Source of the DNA: Bacillota bacterium
GTDB taxonomy: Bacteria > Bacillota > Clostridia > Oscillospirales > Acutalibacteraceae
Reading direction: 5' to 3'
Length of the DNA stretch: 11,537 nt
Assembly (NCBI GenBank): GCA_009786275.1
Contig: WQTL01000475.1
Span: forward strand, 1 to 11,537
The position numbers were made by a program, and so were the translations under genes. The notes under the pieces were generated by a model. It ran no database searches, was not told where the DNA came from, and saw only the letters and a program-made list of their open reading frames with translations. Shown one piece after another: positions 1-6,593 of the stretch; within the stretch, counting starts at the first letter, position 1, and every line of letters begins with the position of its first letter.

Positions 1-992
1 AGTACATGCCGCAGCAGCCCTACCAGGCGCAGCCGCAGTACATACCGCAGCAGCCCTACCCGCAGCAGCCTTACCCGCAGCAGCCCTATCCGCAGCAACC
101 CTATCCGCAGCAGCCCTATCCCGCGGCGCCCGCCCCGAAGAAATCCAAAAAGGGGCTCGTCATTTTCCTGTCCGCGGCCGCAGCCTTCCTCCTGGGCATC
201 GTCGGAATCGTCATCGCCTTGGGCGGCGCGGGCAAAAAGGACTACTACGACCTCGGCAACGACCAGGTGCCTTCGGTCGCGCTGGCGCTGGGCGAGCAAC
301 GCAAGATCTCCGGCTCGAAAAGCTCCAACACCAACGGCGTGATCATGAAGGAGTACAAGTACAACGAACCCGACCGCGACCAGGCCGACGAGATGACCCA
401 CTACGTGAACTACCTGCGCGGGGAGGGCTTCCAACTGCTCACCGACGTGGATTTCAGCACGAGCGAGGCTTGGTGCGAGCTCGGGCGCGACTCGGCGGAT
501 GCAGGGAATCGGGTCTTGGTAAAAATTGCGTATGACCGCGGCGGCTACGTCATTACGCTAACAAAGGAACCCGGCGGGTTTTCACCCATCGATGAAGACC
601 CCGAGGAACCAACGCAGCCCGTCAATCAAACCGGGCCTGTCACCCCCGGCGGCCCCGCCTATGTCGGCATGTGGCGCGGCAAGGAGGTGGACGAGGACGG
701 CGACGCCTTCATATCGCTGATGACCTTCAACAAAGACGGCACGTTCAGCTGGTCCGTGAACTACGTGGAGGTCAGCGAATACGACGGCAAGGCCGGCGGC
801 TCGTTCACCCTGGAGGACGGCGTGCTCTCCATGACCGGTATCACGACGGCGGATGGGCGCAGCCTGGACGACATGACCGCCGAGTGCAGCTTTACCGAAA
901 GCACGATGACCCTCGACGGCACCGAGTACGTCTTCGTGGAGCCCCGCGACAGGCGCAGGGTGTCTGCCAACCCGCTGGAAGATTATCCGTAA
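1..992 (+). CDS. Membrane-anchored protein with QQPYP repeat tail and lipocalin-like C-terminal domain (5' partial)
   Basis: The frame is open to the window edge. The first ATG (position 6) sits inside the repeat (…YMPQQPY…), so the true start is probably upstream. Numbering from that ATG, residues 1-40 are a Pro/Gln/Tyr-rich tail with repeated QQPYP units. A Lys-rich stretch (KKSKK) follows, then one transmembrane helix at about 51-73. Residues about 80-187 form a mixed domain (GNDQVPSVALALGE…), and an acidic Pro-rich linker (about 190-217) leads to a beta-rich module that begins YVGMWRGKEVDEDGDA and contains LMTFNKDGTFSW. That second module resembles the small lipocalin-like domains (VGTWxG…LTFxxDGTFSW) of many Clostridia surface proteins. 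I infer a cytoplasmic repeat tail and an extracytoplasmic sensor or binding part. Function is unknown. The downstream AIM24-family gene starts 13 nt after the stop, which suggests co-transcription. Confidence 0.8.
   Translation, partial: YMPQQPYQAQPQYIPQQPYPQQPYPQQPYPQQPYPQQPYPAAPAPKKSKKGLVIFLSAAAAFLLGIVGIVIALGGAGKKDYYDLGNDQVPSVALALGEQRKISGSKSSNTNGVIMKEYKYNEPDRDQADEMTHYVNYLRGEGFQLLTDVDFSTSEAWCELGRDSADAGNRVLVKIAYDRGGYVITLTKEPGGFSPIDEDPEEPTQPVNQTGPVTPGGPAYVGMWRGKEVDEDGDAFISLMTFNKDGTFSWSVNYVEVSEYDGKAGGSFTLEDGVLSMTGITTADGRSLDDMTAECSFTESTMTLDGTEYVFVEPRDRRRVSANPLEDYP
9..119 (+). repeat. 15-bp coding tandem repeat (ccgcagcagccctay)
   Basis: Five adjacent 15-bp units run from 45 to 119 with only C/T and G/A third-position changes. 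One further identical unit lies at 9-23, separated by a diverged unit. Each encodes PQQPY. The array probably continues upstream of the window. Being in frame, copy-number change would alter tail length without a frameshift. Confidence 0.9.
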
Positions 993-1005
993 GGGAGGAA
1001 CGCAT

Positions 1006-1689
1006 ATGCAGTACAAGATCATCGGCGAGCCCATGCCCGTGGTGGAGTGCACCCTGGCCGCGGGCGAAAGCATGGTCACCGAGCGGGGCTCCATGGCCTG
1101 GATGACCCCCAACATGCAGATGACCACCAACGCGGGCGGCGGCCTGGGGAAGATGTTTACGCGCGCCATCAGCGGCGAATCCGTGTTCCAGAACATTTAC
1201 ACCTGCCAGGGCGGCCCGGGCCTGATCGCCTTCGGCTCCAGCTTCGTGGGCTCCATCCGCGCCTACCAGATCGCGCCGGGCCGGGGCGTCGTCGTCCAGA
1301 AGGGCGGCTTTTTGGCCAGCGAGCCGGGCGTCCAGCTGTCCATCCACTTCAACCAGAACCTGGGCGTGGGCCTGCTGGGCCGCGAGGGCTTCGTGATGCA
1401 GAAGCTCAGCGGGCAGGGCGCCGCGTTCGTGGAGATCGACGGCTACTGCGTGGAATACGCCCTGGCCCCGGGCCAGAGCCTGATCGTCAACCCCGGCAAC
1501 CTGGCGGTGATGGACGAAAGCGTCAGGATGGAGATGCAGAGCGTCAAGGGCGTGAAGAACGTGCTGTTCGGCGGGGAGAACTGGTTCCAGACGAAGCTGA
1601 CCGGGCCGGGCACGGTGGTGCTGCAGACCATGACCATCAGCGGCCTGGCGGGCGCGCTCTCGCCGTATATCCCAAAAGGTAACAGCTGA
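1006..1689 (+). CDS. AIM24 / TIGR00266 family protein
   Basis: The protein is 227 aa, the usual length for stand-alone bacterial members of this family. It starts MQYKIIGEPMPVVECTLAAG and contains the family-like signature GESMVTERGSMAWMTPNMQM, followed by Gly-rich beta-strand segments (GGGLGKMFTRAISGES, GLIAFGSSFVGSI) and a C-terminal LTGPGTVVLQT segment. The family is a beta-roll fold related to the yeast mitochondrial biogenesis protein AIM24; its bacterial function is not established. No signal peptide or membrane helix is visible, so it is probably cytoplasmic. The start is supported by GGGAGG at 993-998, 7 nt before the ATG. It lies 13 nt behind the membrane-protein gene and is followed by a terminator hairpin, so the two probably form the end of one operon. 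Confidence 0.9.
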   Translation: MQYKIIGEPMPVVECTLAAGESMVTERGSMAWMTPNMQMTTNAGGGLGKMFTRAISGESVFQNIYTCQGGPGLIAFGSSFVGSIRAYQIAPGRGVVVQKGGFLASEPGVQLSIHFNQNLGVGLLGREGFVMQKLSGQGAAFVEIDGYCVEYALAPGQSLIVNPGNLAVMDESVRMEMQSVKGVKNVLFGGENWFQTKLTGPGTVVLQTMTISGLAGALSPYIPKGNS

Positions 1690-1707
1690 AGATAAGAGCA
1701 ACAGGAT

Positions 1708-1745
1708 GGGCCCGCTCCGGTTTTTGCGCCGGGTCGGGCTTGTTT
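1708..1745 (+). terminator. Rho-independent-like terminator after the AIM24-family gene
   Basis: GCCCGCTCCGG (1710-1720) pairs with CCGGGTCGGGC (1729-1739) through 11 positions, with one C/T mismatch and one T:G wobble; the loop is tttttgcg. The trailing tract (ttgttt) is only moderately T-rich, so efficiency is uncertain, but its place between an operon end and a promoter fits a terminator. Confidence 0.65.
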
Positions 1746-1748
1746 CAC

Positions 1749-1777
1749 TTGACTATTCCCGCGTAACATGATAAAAT
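1749..1777 (+). promoter_or_regulatory. Sigma-A-type promoter for the sugar transporter-hydrolase operon
   Basis: TTGACT (1749-1754) and TAAAAT (1772-1777) are separated by exactly 17 nt; each box differs from consensus at one position. Transcription would begin near 1784, downstream of the ATG at 1768, so that ATG cannot be the start on this transcript. A Shine-Dalgarno-like AGGGG (1793-1797) lies in the resulting leader of about 17 nt. Confidence 0.7.
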
Positions 1778-1800
1778 TGTCCTATTCGTATGAGGGGACG

Positions 1801-3420
1801 GTGCTGCCGGTGAAAAAACGCGATTTAAGGGAGCAAATCTTCGGCGCGGAGGAAAATTCCGCCGCGAGCTTGGACCCGGAGCAGCTTGGGCGCTTCCGGC
1901 GCATCGCCGCGCGCATGTACCACGCCCCCCAGCTTTCGGCCAAGGAGATCGGCATCCCGGTTCTGGCGAGGATCGGCAGGCAGATCAGCGACCAGGTGGG
2001 CGTCTACAAGAATTACTTTTTCGTCAGCGTCCTGCGCATCGACATGGTCTACGTGGTGCTCATCAACACCCTCATCGGCATCTACGACCTGCTCAACAAC
2101 CCCCTGATGGGCATTGCCTACGACAGGACCCGCACCCGCTGGGGCAAGGCGCGCCCCTACGCCTTCCTCCTGCCGCTGTTCTACTTCGGCTCCACCACGC
2201 TCCTTTACTGCGGCGGCCTGTTCTTTCAAAATAACAACGACACCACCGACCCGCGCAAAATTCTTTTCGTATTCTCCATGCTCTTCATCCAGGAGACGTT
2301 CTCCACGATTTTCAACATCCCCAACGACAACTTCCTCACCCTGATGAGCCCCAACCCGAAGGACCGCATGTCCCTGGGCCTGTGGCAGGAGTATTCGAAG
2401 CGCTGGAGCGGCGACTTCATCTCCTTCATGATCGTGCCCTTCCTGGACGCGGCGCGCTCGGGGATCGGGAACATCAGCACGGGCACGGTCTTCGCGGCCT
2501 TCGGCATGATCTCCCTGTTCACGGGCACGGCGGGCAGCATGGCCATGGCGGCCAAATGCCGCGAGCGCCTCCTGCTGCAGCCCAAGCCCGCCGCCACCAC
2601 CAAGACCCTGTTCTATATCCTGAAGAACAAATACGCCCTGCGCAATTTCATCGCGGATTTCGTCACCGGCTGGTGGAGCAACGGCGGCTACAGCTGGGAC
2701 GTCGTCAGCCAGCTGGAGATCTTCGGCGGCTTCGTGCGCTTCACGCCCCTTTCCATGGGCAAGCATATCGCCAGCGTCGTCAGCCTGGCCCTGGTGGAGC
2801 CCTTCAAAAAGATGTTCAACGGCAGCTACAAGCGCACCGTGCTCTTTATGCGCACCTGGGACACCCTGGCCAACAGCATCGTGGCGATCCTGGGGCTGTT
2901 CCCGAAGGTCATCGGCACCTGGTGGAAGCTGGGCCTGATTTACATGGCGGGGGACTTCCTGAATACCCTCAACGACGCGCCCTCCAGCGTGCTCGAGGGC
3001 GAAATCAACCGGGAGATCAGCGACTACACCGAATACATGACCGGCGAGCGGCCCGACGGCACCTTCGGCCTGCTCACGGGGCTGATCTCCAAGGTCACGG
3101 AGCCGCTGAAGACGCTCATGGCCATCGCGATGATCAAATGGATCGGTTACGACCCCAACATCGGCAGCAACAAGCGCTGGACACAGGAGCTCGTGCGCGA
3201 AAACAGCACGATGTATTCCAAGATATTCCTGGTGTGGAAGTTCGGCAACATCCTGAACTTCTTCGCCAAGCTGGTCCCCCTGGTCATGTTCGACATCGAG
3301 GGCAAAAAGAAAGAGGACATGTACATCGCCCTCAACGAGCGCCGCGCCCTGGTGGCCAAGGCCGGCGAGCCCGGGGAAATGGCCGCCATGGTGGAGATGA
3401 TGGCGCAGACCAATGCTTAA
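1801..3420 (+). CDS. GPH/MelB-family sugar:cation symporter
   Basis: This is a polytopic membrane transporter of the glycoside-pentoside-hexuronide (MFS-related) group. The diagnostic motif is at about residues 98-120: LLNNPLMGIAYDRTRTRW followed by GKARPY, matching the MelB-type D..NP..G...DRTRTRWGK.RPY loop involved in cation-coupled sugar transport. Many hydrophobic segments follow. At about 539 aa it is somewhat longer than typical members (roughly 450-500), with a charged N-terminal extension of about 60 residues before the first membrane helices. The frame opens at ATG 1768, but a promoter whose -10 box covers 1772-1777 and the AGGGG at 1793-1797 favour a GTG start at 1801; GTG 1810 is also possible. 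Two glycoside hydrolase genes follow, with a gap of 37 nt before the first. I infer import of an oligosaccharide or glycoside for cytoplasmic cleavage; the substrate cannot be read from sequence. Confidence 0.88.
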   Translation: MLPVKKRDLREQIFGAEENSAASLDPEQLGRFRRIAARMYHAPQLSAKEIGIPVLARIGRQISDQVGVYKNYFFVSVLRIDMVYVVLINTLIGIYDLLNNPLMGIAYDRTRTRWGKARPYAFLLPLFYFGSTTLLYCGGLFFQNNNDTTDPRKILFVFSMLFIQETFSTIFNIPNDNFLTLMSPNPKDRMSLGLWQEYSKRWSGDFISFMIVPFLDAARSGIGNISTGTVFAAFGMISLFTGTAGSMAMAAKCRERLLLQPKPAATTKTLFYILKNKYALRNFIADFVTGWWSNGGYSWDVVSQLEIFGGFVRFTPLSMGKHIASVVSLALVEPFKKMFNGSYKRTVLFMRTWDTLANSIVAILGLFPKVIGTWWKLGLIYMAGDFLNTLNDAPSSVLEGEINREISDYTEYMTGERPDGTFGLLTGLISKVTEPLKTLMAIAMIKWIGYDPNIGSNKRWTQELVRENSTMYSKIFLVWKFGNILNFFAKLVPLVMFDIEGKKKEDMYIALNERRALVAKAGEPGEMAAMVEMMAQTNA

Positions 3421-3434
3421 TGCTTAATGCTTAA
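3414..3434 (+). repeat. Triple 7-bp direct repeat TGCTTAA at the transporter stop
   Basis: TGCTTAA occurs three times in tandem (3414-3420, 3421-3427, 3428-3434). The first copy carries the transporter's TAA stop. Copy-number slippage would change the spacing to the next gene but not the transporter protein. Confidence 0.9.
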
Positions 3435-3457
3435 TTTAATAACCGAAAGGAAACCGT

Positions 3458-4690
3458 ATGGAAGCTTTCGTCAGGGACCAGATCGTCGCCACCCTCAAGT
3501 ACGCGCCCTTCCACATCGCCGCCGGGTACCTCAAATCCACCGCCTCCCCCGAGGCGCAGCGCATCCGCCGCAGGCTGGGCGGATTCATCAAAGGTATCTG
3601 CCACGCCTCGGAGGACTACGAACAGGTCAAGGGCGCCGGCATCGAATGGCACCGCGCCGATATCCCCTGCCCCTTTGACAAGGACGGCAACCTCCGGGAG
3701 AAATACTTGGAGTGGAAGGAAAAGATGCGGCGCTATGTCGAAAACGGCATCCGCATTTTCGCCGTGACGCCCTACCCGCGGGAATACATCAAGGAGGCAG
3801 AAGTCGACTGCCGCACGCCCGAGGGCGAAGCCCGCGTCGCCGAGATCGCCAAGTTCCTGGTCCAAGATTTGAAGGGCATCGCGGAGGGCTTCCAGATCAC
3901 CAACGAGATGGGCATCCCCCACTTCACCAAGCCCCTGACGATGCGGGAGGCCGCGCGCTTCATCGGCGTGCAGCTGGAGGCCATGTACCCCCTGCGGGGC
4001 GACGCCGTCATCGGCTACAACTCCGCCGGGCCCCAGGCCGATTTGCACACCCTCCTGCGCCCCTGGCACCAATACTGCGACTACGTGGGCGTCGATATCT
4101 ACATCGGCTGCTTTATCAGCCCCGGCAGCTGGCTGTGTATGTTCGACGTCATCCTGCGCTACCTCTGGTCCCTGACGGGCAAGCCGATTATCCTGTGCGA
4201 GTTCGGGTATATCTCCGGCGGCGCGCCCAAAACCCCGGAGGAAAAGCGCGAGCGGCTGCGGCGCTACGGCGTGGGCAGCGAAAAGGAGGCCCGCGAAAAC
4301 CTCGAACAGTTCATGGAAAACCTCAAGGCAATCAACCTGAAGATGTGGGAGCGCGTGACGAAAAACGCCTCCGGCAGCTACGCCGACTATCTCTTCAAGT
4401 CCGACTATAAGAATCACTTTTACAGCGAGCTCCCCAGGCACACCGTCATCAAAAAATATCCCCACACGCCCCAGGGCCAGGCCGATTTCTACCGGGACAT
4501 CTTCCCGCGGCTGGCCGGGCTGCCCTTCGTGCTGGGCGCGTTCATCTACCACTGGCCGGACGGCGAAAAGTGCGGCTACTGCGGCCAGCCGGATTGCCCC
4601 ACGGAGACCCGCTGGGGCCTGGTGGACTTGGACAAGAAGGAGAAGCCCAGCTACTACGCCGTGCGGGACGCCCTGCAAAAAATAAAGTGA
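3458..4690 (+). CDS. Clan GH-A glycoside hydrolase-like protein, copy 1
   Basis: A 410-aa protein with features of a (beta/alpha)8 retaining glycosidase of clan GH-A. QITNEMG gives an Asn-Glu pair with E150 as the likely acid/base, at the end of strand 4. LCEFGYISGG gives E248 as the likely nucleophile on strand 7. Other barrel-like segments are GAGIEWHRADIPCPF, RIFAVTPYP, VIGYNSAGPQ and YVGVDIYIGCF. I cannot assign a CAZy family; GH5- or GH42-like relatives are possible. No signal peptide is visible, so it should act in the cytoplasm on sugars imported by the upstream symporter. Near the C-terminus three cysteines (C372, C375, C380; KCGYCGQPDCP) form a C-x2-C-x4-C cluster that is conserved in the next gene. 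AAAGGA about 8 nt upstream supports the ATG. It is followed after 10 nt by a paralogue of identical length. Confidence 0.8.
   Translation: MEAFVRDQIVATLKYAPFHIAAGYLKSTASPEAQRIRRRLGGFIKGICHASEDYEQVKGAGIEWHRADIPCPFDKDGNLREKYLEWKEKMRRYVENGIRIFAVTPYPREYIKEAEVDCRTPEGEARVAEIAKFLVQDLKGIAEGFQITNEMGIPHFTKPLTMREAARFIGVQLEAMYPLRGDAVIGYNSAGPQADLHTLLRPWHQYCDYVGVDIYIGCFISPGSWLCMFDVILRYLWSLTGKPIILCEFGYISGGAPKTPEEKRERLRRYGVGSEKEARENLEQFMENLKAINLKMWERVTKNASGSYADYLFKSDYKNHFYSELPRHTVIKKYPHTPQGQADFYRDIFPRLAGLPFVLGAFIYHWPDGEKCGYCGQPDCPTETRWGLVDLDKKEKPSYYAVRDALQKIK
4154..4243 (+). repeat. Near-identical 90-bp tract shared with 5397-5486
   Basis: This stretch of copy 1 matches 5397-5486 of copy 2 at 87 of 90 bases by direct comparison, including third codon positions. 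It covers the ALRYLWSLTGKP / LCEFGYISGG region with the predicted nucleophile. Flanking DNA is clearly more diverged, which suggests recent gene conversion. Confidence 0.8.
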
Positions 4691-4700
4691 GGAGAGTTCC

Positions 4701-5933
4701 ATGGAAGCTTTCGTGAAGGACCAGCTCATCGCCACCGCAAAATACGTGCCCTACAACCTGGCCGCGGGCTATCTCCGCAAGACGGCCTCCCCCGCCGCGG
4801 AGGAGTGCCGCCGCAAGCTCAACTGCAATTTCATCAAGGGCATCTGCCACCCCGGCGACAACTATGAGCAGATCAAGGGCGCGGGCATCGAGTGGAACCG
4901 CGCGGACATCGCCTTCCCCTTCGATAAGGAGGGCAACATCCGGCAGGAATACCTGGACTGGAAGGAGAAAGTCCGGCGCTACCGGGACAACGGCATCCGC
5001 ATCATGGCGGTCACGCCCTATCCGCGCACCTTCATCGAATTCGGCATCGACCCCCGCCTGCCCGAAAACGAGGGCCGCGTCCGGGAGATCGCCGTGTTCC
5101 TGCTCCATGACCTGCGCGGCATTGCCGAGGCCTACCAGATCACCAACGAGATGGGCCTGCCCCAGTTCATGAAGCCGCTGACGACCAAGGAGGCCGTGCG
5201 TTTCATCGGCATCCAGCTGGAGGCCATGCACCCCTTCAAGGGCGACATCCTCCTCGGCTACAATTCCTCCGGGCCGCAGACCGATCTGCACTCCCTCATG
5301 CGGCCCTGGCACAAATACTGCGACTACGTGGGCATAGATATCTATATCGGCTGCTTCGTGGCCGCGGGCAACTGGATGTTCGTGTTCGACGCCCTGCTGC
5401 GCTACCTCTGGTCCCTGACGGGCAAGCCCGTCATCCTGTGCGAGTTCGGGTATATCTCCGGCGGCGCGCCCAAAACCCCGGAGGAACGGCAGGCCGTGCT
5501 GCGGCGCTACGGCGTGGACAGCGAAAAGGAGGCCCGGGAAAAGCTCGATTTCTTCCTGGACAACCTGAAGAACGTCAACGAAACCCTGTACAACCGCGCG
5601 GCGAAGCTGGCCTCCGGCAACCCCGCCGACCTGCTGTTCGACACCATGGAGCGCAACCATTTCTACAGCGAAATGCCTCCCGGGGTCGTCATCAAGCAGT
5701 ATCCGCACAGCCCCGAGGGCCAGGCGGGCTTCTACCGGGACATCTTCCCCCGGCTGGCCAAGCTGCCCTTCGTGCTGGGGGCGTTTATCTACAAATGGCA
5801 GGACAACGAAAAATGCGGCTACTGCGGCCAGGCGGACTGCCCCCAGGAGACGCGCTGGGGCCTGGTGGACAGCCGGCAGAACGAAAAACCCAGCTATTAC
5901 GCCGTGCGGGACGCGCTGGGGAAGATTTTGTAA
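4701..5933 (+). CDS. Clan GH-A glycoside hydrolase-like protein, copy 2 (tandem paralogue)
   Basis: Also 410 aa and, by eye, about two thirds identical to the preceding gene along its whole length, so the pair arose by tandem duplication. The likely acid/base (QITNEMG, E150) and nucleophile (LCEFGYISGG, E248) fall at the same residue numbers as in copy 1, and the C-terminal cluster KCGYCGQADCP is kept. Small compensating indels occur (an extra residue near 41-43, one fewer near 120), and the regions around 20-45, 115-130 and 290-330 are the most diverged, which could alter substrate choice. A GGAGAG motif in the 10-nt gap precedes the ATG. The tight spacing indicates co-translation with copy 1. 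No secretion signal is visible. Both enzymes appear catalytically intact; whether they differ in linkage or sugar specificity is unknown. Confidence 0.8.
   Translation: MEAFVKDQLIATAKYVPYNLAAGYLRKTASPAAEECRRKLNCNFIKGICHPGDNYEQIKGAGIEWNRADIAFPFDKEGNIRQEYLDWKEKVRRYRDNGIRIMAVTPYPRTFIEFGIDPRLPENEGRVREIAVFLLHDLRGIAEAYQITNEMGLPQFMKPLTTKEAVRFIGIQLEAMHPFKGDILLGYNSSGPQTDLHSLMRPWHKYCDYVGIDIYIGCFVAAGNWMFVFDALLRYLWSLTGKPVILCEFGYISGGAPKTPEERQAVLRRYGVDSEKEAREKLDFFLDNLKNVNETLYNRAAKLASGNPADLLFDTMERNHFYSEMPPGVVIKQYPHSPEGQAGFYRDIFPRLAKLPFVLGAFIYKWQDNEKCGYCGQADCPQETRWGLVDSRQNEKPSYYAVRDALGKIL
5397..5486 (+). repeat. Near-identical 90-bp tract shared with 4154-4243
   Basis: Partner tract in the second hydrolase gene. 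The three differences fall in two adjacent codons (ccg to ccc and att to gtc). Confidence 0.8.
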
Positions 5934-5955
5934 TTTTCAAGTGAGGAAATTTGCC

Positions 5956-5993
5956 CCGGGGCGCGACAAAGGGATGCGGCAATCCCGCCCCGG
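5956..5993 (+). other. GC-rich hairpin in the leader of the sigma-factor operon
   Basis: CCGGGGCG (5956-5963) is perfectly complementary to CGCCCCGG (5986-5993). An inner GGAT/ATCC pair (5972-5975 with 5982-5985) could stack inside, leaving an 8-nt bulge. It is followed on the plus strand by acggaaaaaa, not a T-tract, so it is not a classical terminator. It ends 16 nt before the sigma-factor ribosome binding site. It may be a leader structure or a protein site; no known riboswitch is recognised. Confidence 0.5.
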
Positions 5994-6026
5994 ACGGAAA
6001 AAAGCACGTGGAGGGGGGGAATCGCA

Positions 6027-6593
6027 TTGCGGCAGGAGCGAACCGCCGAGGAGGCCTACGAGGCCTTCTGCGCGGGGGAAGAGGGCGCGTTCGACCGGCT
6101 GATGGAGGAATTCCAGCAAAGCCTGGTGTTCTTCCTGCTCGGCTACGTGCGTTCCCCCGAGACGGCGGAGGACCTGGCGGAGGACACCTTCGTGGAGCTG
6201 CTGCTGCACAAGGGGCGCTTTCGCGGGCAGAGCTCGTTCAAGACCTACCTGTTCTCCGTGGCGCGCCACAAGGCCATCGACCACCTCCGGCGCGAGAAAC
6301 GGCGGCCCGCCGTGGCCCTGGACGAAATCGCCGAGCGCGGCGACGACGCCATGGGCCCCGAGGAGCTCTTCCTCGCGGGCGAGCAGGCTGCGGAGATCGC
6401 CCGGGCCATCCGGGCCATCCCCAAGGAGTACCAGGAGGTGCTGCGGTTGCTCTACCTGGAACGCCTGAAATACGAGGAGATCGCGCTGCTGATGCGCAAA
6501 AACAAAAAGCAAATCGACAATCTCGCGTACCGGGCGCGCCAAGCGCTGAAAAATTCGCTGGGAAGGGAGGCGATCCTACTTGAAAAGCAATGA
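6027..6593 (+). CDS. ECF-type RNA polymerase sigma factor
   Basis: 188 aa, a typical size for an extracytoplasmic-function sigma factor. Region 2 spans about residues 20-90: FDRLMEEFQQSLVFFLLGYV, then ETAEDLAEDTFVELLLHK, with the -10-recognition part SSFKTYLFSVARHKAIDHLR. An acidic linker follows. Region 4 (about 125-180) carries IPKEYQEVLRLLYLERLKYE and the helix-turn-helix EEIALLMRKNKKQIDNLAYR, which would read the -35 element. The start is TTG at 6027, chosen because GGAGGGGGGG (6010-6019) sits 7 nt upstream and no in-frame ATG lies nearby. The gene overlaps the next by 14 nt, the usual arrangement for an ECF sigma with its anti-sigma factor. Targets are unknown. No clear promoter was found in the 93-nt gap upstream, so read-through from the hydrolase operon is possible. 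Confidence 0.9.
   Translation: MRQERTAEEAYEAFCAGEEGAFDRLMEEFQQSLVFFLLGYVRSPETAEDLAEDTFVELLLHKGRFRGQSSFKTYLFSVARHKAIDHLRREKRRPAVALDEIAERGDDAMGPEELFLAGEQAAEIARAIRAIPKEYQEVLRLLYLERLKYEEIALLMRKNKKQIDNLAYRARQALKNSLGREAILLEKQ

Noticed and set aside
45..119. CRISPR-like array
   Set aside because: The 15-bp units are directly adjacent without spacers and encode PQQPY in a clear reading frame.
671..1701. Overlapping open frames on both strands across the first two genes
   Set aside because: Arg- or Ala/His-rich products with no recognisable domain, overlapping two well-supported genes.
1768..1770. ATG as the transporter start
   Set aside because: It lies upstream of the predicted transcription start, and its next bases form the -10 box. 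There is no Shine-Dalgarno before it.
3431..5708. Long minus-strand open frames (over 380 codons) opposite the two hydrolase genes
   Set aside because: They are antisense shadows created by GC-rich codon use. They mirror the duplicated sense genes, lack ribosome binding sites and encode low-complexity Ala/Val/Gly/Asp-rich products.
5956..5993. Terminator after the hydrolase operon
   Set aside because: The stem is followed by an A-run on the plus strand, not T, so it lacks the intrinsic-terminator signature in the direction of transcription.
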